Below are positions 63,320 through 64,000 of a stretch of DNA of 64,000 nt, in pieces (positions within the stretch are counted from its first letter, which is position 1; each line of letters begins with the position of its first letter). Where the stretch lies: NCBI GenBank assembly GCA_021234155.1, contig JAJEKV010000080.1:4383953-4447952 (forward strand), in the 5' to 3' direction. The position numbers were made by a program, and so were the translations under genes. Origin of the DNA: Isoetes taiwanensis (lineage: Eukaryota; Streptophyta; Lycopodiopsida; Isoetales; Isoetaceae). The notes beneath the pieces were generated by a model that saw nothing but the letters and a program-made list of their open reading frames with translations, was not told where the DNA came from and made no database searches.

Positions 63320-63613
63320 GGAAAATAGAGAGAGCTTTGATAGAGAGAGAACAAAGAGATCAAAATATAAAGAATAAAAGAGAATATAGAGAGAGAAAAG
63401 AACAGAATAGAATAGAATATGTTTTCATCGTCCATGGAGACCAACTGGCTTATCGGACCCAACAACACACAAAGTACTCAGATGTGGCATTGGGGCAATT
63501 CTTAGTGCGTTGGCAACTTGTTTTACTAGCTTTAACATTAGGAGTAATGGAATAACAAACTGATATCACCTGATTACAAGGCATCAATAAATATCTCAAT
63601 TGAGTGGTATGTT
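63320..63613. repeat. Direct tandem duplication, copy 2
   Basis: Same order of words as copy 1, with (TATTC)n still visible on the minus strand at 63397-63416 and an added ACATTAGGAGT near 63534. Its end merges into the LTR start at 63613. Confidence 0.85.
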
Positions 63614-64000
63614 GTGACGTTCCAGCATAATATACGATCCGAATATGTATATTATACTGCCACATCACACGTACATGTCATCATGACATGTACTTGAGAG
63701 CCGTAAAGGGTTGCACCTAGGGGACAACCTCGTATGTTGTGCATGTTTAATAAACATATACAACTATAAACCCCATGCCAAATGGCAAAACCCCATCTGG
63801 CCAATGTTAACCTAACCCTAAAAGTCTCTATATAAGGGCTTTTCCCTCCCTAAACCTTTCTTCTTTCGCATTTAGGGTCTCCTTGAGCCATTTCGGCCAA
63901 GTCAAGACTCTAGTTCGCATTGTCAGGCGCCGTTGAGCCGGTTTTGCACATCAGATTCGCTAAGGGCAGCAGTCTTCAGCAAGATCGAAGCCATGGATGG
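63613..64000 (+). repeat. LTR-1, second copy, cut by the window end
   Basis: It begins TGTGACGTTCCAGCATAATA and matches 11901-12290 throughout. A TATATAAGG box lies near 63829, followed by a CT-rich leader and TTCGCATTGTCAGGCGCCG. Confidence 0.85.

Overview
The window is nuclear DNA of a land plant. Genes have introns with GT..AG borders, plastid-targeted proteins occur, the sequence is AT-rich, and most of it is transposable-element debris. I cannot fix the species; a large repeat-rich genome (fern, lycophyte or gymnosperm type) would fit.

Host genes. Two spliced genes can be assembled exon by exon, all phases closing. One is a 10-exon minus-strand gene at 3798-7032 for a 461-residue PTAR1-type prenyltransferase alpha-subunit repeat protein. 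The other is a 6-exon minus-strand gene at 58029-59569 for a plastid 10-kDa co-chaperonin (CPN10). Its first intron carries broken exons of an inosine triphosphate pyrophosphatase gene. A single-exon receptor-like cytoplasmic kinase lies at 29956-31221 (+). Broken genes include the 5' part of a plastid transketolase (37684-38153) and a P4-ATPase flippase fragment (44610-46153).

Region by region. 1-240 is a LINE 3' end. 240-3797 is mostly featureless. 3798-7032 is PTAR1. 8055-10215 holds a broken coiled-coil ORF and a LINE tail. 10833-11151 is a MITE. 11901-13415 is an LTR followed by a Met-tRNA primer-binding site. 13634-16210 holds the most unusual locus: a decayed histone H3-like gene that starts MARTKQTAR, has a long charged linker and ends in a histone fold with CenH3-like features. 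It and a second small gene each sit behind a pair of nested hairpin repeats and a TATA box. 20657-21662 is another LINE 3' part, and 22905-23820 is a Ty3-type gag remnant. 22185-22214 and 28219-28248 look like Helitron 3' ends. 27100-29272 holds fold-back elements and a MITE. 32014-33793 is a TIR transposon.

34500-62990 is a dense nest of minus-strand LINEs. One LINE (54990 down to 41178) is split by a Ty3/gypsy element (47922-53896, TSD CCATA, no integrase seen) and by a 4.2-kb hAT-like element (42564-46771, 8-bp TSD TACAAAAT) that carries the flippase fragment. In this LINE family the 3' ends run into (CT)n tracts, and several 5' or truncated ends also abut (CT)n, which suggests microsatellite-directed insertion. 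The last 390 bases start a second copy of the LTR seen at 11901.
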